Assembly: GCA_024637145.1 (NCBI GenBank)
Contig: JAGXFQ010000016.1
Span: 1 to 64,000 of the forward strand
Reading direction: 5' to 3'
DNA: 64,000 nucleotides
Source of the DNA: Desulfobulbaceae bacterium
GTDB lineage: Bacteria > Desulfobacterota > Desulfobulbia > Desulfobulbales > SURF-16
A model generated the notes under the pieces. The model had not been told where the DNA came from, searched no databases, and worked only from the letters and a program-made list of their open reading frames with translations. The translations under genes and the position numbers were made by a program. Of the stretch, positions 60,655 to 64,000 are shown piece after piece. How positions within the stretch are numbered: the stretch's first letter is position 1; each line of letters starts with the position of its first letter.

Positions 60655-62838
60655 ATGCGTCAACAATCTCTTTTTTCAGAACTGGCCAGCCCGCAGCGGC
60701 CCGGCCCCTCGTCAAGCATGACTGGTCTCAATTCCTCCCAGCTGGAGGCGGTTACCACCACCCAGGGCTCGGTGCTGGTCATTGCCGGGGCGGGCAGCGG
60801 CAAGACCCGGACCCTGGTGCACCGGATGGCCTATTTGGTGGAACAGGGGGTGGCGCCCGACTCCATCCTGCTCCTCACCTTCACCCGCAAGGCGGCCCAG
60901 GAGATGCTGAGCCGGGCTGCTCTGCTCATGGATGGTTCCTGTGGGGGGGTGATGGGCGGCACCTTTCATGGCATGGCCAATCTCCTTTTGCGTCGTTTCG
61001 GCCGCTACACCGGTTATCCCGCCAATTTCACCATCCTTGACCGCTCTGATTCAGAAGGCATCATCAATCTCCTCAAATCCTCCCTGGGACTGAGCGGCGG
61101 CGGGCGGCGCTTCCCCTCCAAGCGGGTGATCATCAATATGATCAGTGGCGCGGTCAATAAGAATATCGATTTCAGCGACTACCTTGAGGAACGCTATTTT
61201 CATCTGGTGGAGTTCAGCGCCGACATAAACAGCATCCGTGAGCATTACGGCAATTTTAAGCGCGACCATGCGCTCATGGATTATGATGACCTGCTGGTCA
61301 ATTTCCGCGATCTGCTGCGCGACCATCCAGAGGCGCGCACCGAGATCTCCGACCGTTTCCATTATGTGATGGTGGACGAATACCAGGATACCAACCGTAT
61401 TCAGGCCGAAATCGTCGCCCTGGTCAGCAGCAGTCATAAAAACGTCATGGTGGTGGGTGACGATGCCCAGTCCATCTATAGTTTCCGCGGTGCTGATTTC
61501 AAGAATATCATGGATTTTCCGGACCTTTTTCCCGGCACCCGGATTGTGCGGCTTGAGGAAAATTACCGTTCCGCCCAGCCCATCCTGGAGGCCACCAATG
61601 CCATTATTTCCCAGGCGGCCGAGAAATATGCCAAGACCCTCTTTTCCAATATCCCGGGGGCGGATAAGCCCTCTTTGTTCCGGGCCCGGGACGAGCAGGA
61701 GCAGGCCCGGTATGTTGTCGACAAGATCGAGACATTCCAGGGGGAAGGGGTGCCCCTTGCCGAGATGGCCGTTCTTTTCCGCTCCGGCTTTCACTCCTAC
61801 AAGCTGGAACTGGAGCTTGCCAACCACCAGATCCCCTTTGAGAAACGGGGCGGTATGAAGCTCACCGAGTCGGCCCATGTCAAGGATGTCATTTGCTATT
61901 TGCGGATTATCAGCAATCCGGCGGATCATCTTTCCTGGAACAGGATCCTGCTGCAGATTGACAAAGTGGGGCCCAAAACCGCTGAGAAGATGTTGGCCGC
62001 TATCCGGGGGGCGGAGACCCCGCTGCAGGCCCTGGATGGCTATAAGGGCGGCAAGGTCTGGCAGCCCGGCCTGGATCGTCTGGTGAAGGCTTTGCACGGT
62101 CTGGCTCGGCTGGAGAGGCCCGGGGCCCAGCTTGAGCAGGTCCTTGACTATTACCGGCCGATTTTTGAGCGCATCTATCAGGACGATTACCCCAGTCGCA
62201 GCCGCGATCTTGATCAGCTTGGCGAGCTGTTGGCCGGCTATGACAACCTCCAGGATTTTATTGATGATACGGCCCTGGATCCTCCCCAGGAGGCAGCATT
62301 GCAAAATCCCGACGCGGATCGGCTGATCCTCTCCACCGTCCACTCCGCCAAGGGGCTGGAGTGGAACAAGGTCTTTGTCCTTAACCTGGTGGAGGGAAAA
62401 TTCCCCTCCGGCCAGGCCCAGCTCCCGGAAGAGAGGGAAGAAGAGCGCCGTCTTCTCTATGTGGCAGCCACCCGGGCCCGGGAACATCTCTTTTTCATCG
62501 CCCCCCGACTCACCGCCGGCCCGGACCGGATGCCCCAGACGGCCATGGTCAGCGAATTTATCTCGGCCCTGGCCCCTGAACTCCTGGCCGGGCCGGCCAG
62601 GCGACAACCATTGCCCCCCTGGCCGGAGACTCCGGCCTCTACCGCCTCCATGGCCGGCAAACCACCCTCTGCATCGGTAGACATTGCTGAATGCACAACA
62701 GGCAGGCCTGTGCGCCATAGTTTTTTTGGTGAGGGCAAGGTGATCAAGGTGACTCTGCCCAAGACCGTGGAGGTCTTCTTTCCCCGCCATGGTCTCAAAA
62801 AATTACATCTTGATTATGCCAAGCTGGAAGTTTTATAA
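60655..62838 (+). CDS. UvrD/Rep/PcrA-type ATP-dependent DNA helicase
   Basis: The 727-residue superfamily 1A helicase has Walker A AGAGSGKTRTLVHRMAYLVE, motif Ia LLTFTRKAAQEM, motif II VDEYQDTNRIQ, motif III VGDDAQSIYSFRGAD, motif IV LEENYRSAQPILEATN and motif V/VI STVHSAKGLEWNKVFVLNL and LLYVAATRAREHLFF. It unwinds DNA 3'-5' and is likely used in repair. An N-terminal 25-residue region (RQQSLFSELASPQRPGPSSS) precedes the helicase core, and the C-terminus ends with a short beta domain seen in PcrA-like proteins (FGEGKVIKVTLPKTVEVFFP). Confidence 0.95.
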   Translation: MRQQSLFSELASPQRPGPSSSMTGLNSSQLEAVTTTQGSVLVIAGAGSGKTRTLVHRMAYLVEQGVAPDSILLLTFTRKAAQEMLSRAALLMDGSCGGVMGGTFHGMANLLLRRFGRYTGYPANFTILDRSDSEGIINLLKSSLGLSGGGRRFPSKRVIINMISGAVNKNIDFSDYLEERYFHLVEFSADINSIREHYGNFKRDHALMDYDDLLVNFRDLLRDHPEARTEISDRFHYVMVDEYQDTNRIQAEIVALVSSSHKNVMVVGDDAQSIYSFRGADFKNIMDFPDLFPGTRIVRLEENYRSAQPILEATNAIISQAAEKYAKTLFSNIPGADKPSLFRARDEQEQARYVVDKIETFQGEGVPLAEMAVLFRSGFHSYKLELELANHQIPFEKRGGMKLTESAHVKDVICYLRIISNPADHLSWNRILLQIDKVGPKTAEKMLAAIRGAETPLQALDGYKGGKVWQPGLDRLVKALHGLARLERPGAQLEQVLDYYRPIFERIYQDDYPSRSRDLDQLGELLAGYDNLQDFIDDTALDPPQEAALQNPDADRLILSTVHSAKGLEWNKVFVLNLVEGKFPSGQAQLPEEREEERRLLYVAATRAREHLFFIAPRLTAGPDRMPQTAMVSEFISALAPELLAGPARRQPLPPWPETPASTASMAGKPPSASVDIAECTTGRPVRHSFFGEGKVIKVTLPKTVEVFFPRHGLKKLHLDYAKLEVL

Positions 62839-62883
62839 GGGAAAACTGTTGATGATTCCTATTTTTCAATCAGAGGTCAAGAG

Positions 62884-63057
62884 ATGAAGGAAGAGCAGAA
62901 GCATGTCCTGATTATCCTGGCGGTGGTATTTTCTATTGTGCTGGCCTATGTGCTCAGCGCCCTCTTTATGCAGCCCCAATTAAAGCAGGCCGATAATGCT
63001 CTGCAGCAGCCGGCAAACCGGCTGGAGTCCATTCGCGATGGCTTTCTGAAGAAGTAA
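62884..63057 (+). CDS. Small single-pass membrane protein of 57 residues
   Basis: The frame reads MKEEQKHVLIILAVVFSIVL then AYVLSALFMQPQ and a soluble tail. A hydrophobic helix spans residues 7-29. GAGGTCAAGAG lies upstream of the ATG at a plausible distance. It lies between the helicase and folC, on the same strand, with no recognised family. The short length makes real expression uncertain, but composition and codon use look normal. Confidence 0.6.
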   Translation: MKEEQKHVLIILAVVFSIVLAYVLSALFMQPQLKQADNALQQPANRLESIRDGFLKK

Positions 63058-63159
63058 AGAGATGCCCTTTTTTCCTCCCTTATTGCCAAAAGAGCTACGC
63101 AGAACAGGAATGCCTATGTGGAGCAATGATGCCCTCAGTGGTGGCGAGGTCTGTTGCTG

Positions 63160-64000
63160 ATGAATTATCAGGAGGCCTGGGCCTATCTGGACAATCTCCA
63201 GTTTTTTAAGATTAAGCTGGGCCTGGATTCCCTGGCCGGCTTTCTGGGCCAAGTGGGGAACCCCCAGGACACCCTCTCCTGTGTCCATGTGGCCGGCACC
63301 AACGGCAAGGGCTCGGTAGCCATGAACCTGCTCACCCTGCTCAAGGGGGGAGGGTATAAGGTGGGTCTCTATACCTCTCCCCATCTGAGTTCGGTCCGCG
63401 AGAGGTTCCGGATTAATGACGACTACATTTCCGAGGAGGAGTTCGCCGCCATTGCCACCCAGATCGCCGCTGTTCTGGGCGACCAGCAGATCACCTATTT
63501 TGAATTTACCACGGCCCTGGCCTTCCTCTGGTTTGCCGGGCAGCAGGTGGATCTGGTCATCCTTGAGGTGGGGTTGGGAGGCCGCCTTGATGCCACCAAT
63601 ATTGTCCGGCCCCTGGTTTCGGTGATCACCAATGTCTCCATGGACCATGAGGCCTATCTGGGCACCACCCTGGCCCAGGTGGCCTTTGAAAAGGCGGGCA
63701 TCATCAAGGAGGGTGTGCCGGTGGTGAGCGGGGTGGCTGCCGATGTCAGCCAAGAGGTGGTGGTGGCTCGTTGCGCCGAGCTGGGGGCGGAACTGCGGCT
63801 GCTGGGCCGTGACTTCCAACATGAAAATGAGGGAGAGGGGCAGTGGACCTATCAGGGGGTGGGGAGAAGGATGTCCGGCCTCAGATGTGGCATGCGGGGC
63901 GCCTACCAGCGGGATAACGCCTCCCTGGCCCTGGCTGTTTGTGAACTCCTTGACGGCATGGGCTGGCCCTTGGCCGAGCAGGTGAGGCGCGATCAGATCG
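63160..64000 (+). CDS. folC: Folylpolyglutamate synthase / dihydrofolate synthase (5' part, cut by window end)
   Basis: The visible 280 residues begin MNYQEAWAYLDNLQFFKIKL and include the P-loop VHVAGTNGKGSVAMNLLTLL, TSPHLSSVRERFRIND and LVILEVGLGGRLDATNIVRP, VITNVSMDHEAYLGTTLAQV and FEKAGIIKEGVPVVSG, all signature segments of FolC. It adds glutamate to folates and folate precursors. The frame is open to the last base. It lies after the small membrane protein, with a weak ribosome binding site. Confidence 0.93.
   Translation, partial: MNYQEAWAYLDNLQFFKIKLGLDSLAGFLGQVGNPQDTLSCVHVAGTNGKGSVAMNLLTLLKGGGYKVGLYTSPHLSSVRERFRINDDYISEEEFAAIATQIAAVLGDQQITYFEFTTALAFLWFAGQQVDLVILEVGLGGRLDATNIVRPLVSVITNVSMDHEAYLGTTLAQVAFEKAGIIKEGVPVVSGVAADVSQEVVVARCAELGAELRLLGRDFQHENEGEGQWTYQGVGRRMSGLRCGMRGAYQRDNASLALAVCELLDGMGWPLAEQVRRDQI

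Noticed and set aside
1-64000. CRISPR array, tRNA, rRNA or prophage
   Set aside because: No repeated spacer pattern, cloverleaf or structural phage genes could be recognised by eye. Short tRNA genes could be missed without a covariance search.

Overview
The window reads as chromosome of an anaerobic, Gram-negative Desulfobacterota bacterium, most likely in the Desulfobulbales. The grounds are indirect: a lipid/riboflavin housekeeping block with an electron-transfer flavoprotein whose alpha subunit carries a ferredoxin domain, a NikR/Nik nickel uptake cluster, many sigma-54-type regulators, a TauE/SafE permease and a TusA-like sulfur carrier. No 16S rRNA or other marker lies in the window, so the affiliation is an inference.

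Positions 1-8500 are a patchy accessory region: a broken IS1182-type transposase, an APC-type amino acid permease, a frameshifted REP-associated tyrosine transposase (RAYT) bounded by 12-bp inverted repeats, a higBA toxin-antitoxin pair with an operator palindrome, a membrane methyltransferase-like protein, a CPC-type copper P-ATPase with YHS and two metal-binding modules, and a relic of an extracellular repeat protein.

Positions 8500-25000 form a regulatory island. On the minus strand TauE/SafE permease, a TIGR02186-type membrane-anchored protein, a pyruvate,phosphate dikinase-like protein without its TIM barrel, a lone receiver protein and a two-domain Usp-like protein follow a textbook sigma-54 promoter (14443-14457) with two upstream palindromes. 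Beyond them lie two tandem histidine kinase / NtrC-type regulator pairs. On the plus strand are an XRE antitoxin-like protein, a Lon protease with a complete receiver domain inserted between its helical arm and its AAA+ domain, and a second Usp-like gene behind another sigma-54 promoter. The receiver-Lon fusion and its surroundings are the best candidate for an undescribed system: phosphorelay-controlled proteolysis joined to sigma-54 expression of a transport module. IS3-family debris ends the island near 25.4 kb.

Positions 25.7-38.2 kb carry a single-polypeptide HisH-HisF synthase resembling the plant/fungal enzyme, a HEAT-like exported protein, YjbQ, a TPR protein, TusA, a B12-type radical SAM protein, and a phospholipid transport operon (mlaE-F-D-A-C) ending in a cyclic-nucleotide-binding-domain gene.

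Positions 38.3-55.8 kb are a long plus-strand housekeeping run: rpmF, plsX, fabH, acyl-CoA dehydrogenase, etfB, etfA, fabG, acpP, fabF, rpiB, glyA, dCMP deaminase, nrdR, ribD, ribE, ribBA, ribH, nusB, ftsK. Positions 55.8-59.2 kb are nikR with a four-gene energy-coupling nickel transporter. The window closes with a PHP phosphatase, a convergent conserved hypothetical gene, a UvrD/Rep helicase, a 57-residue membrane protein and the 5' part of folC. No rRNA, tRNA, CRISPR array or prophage was recognised.
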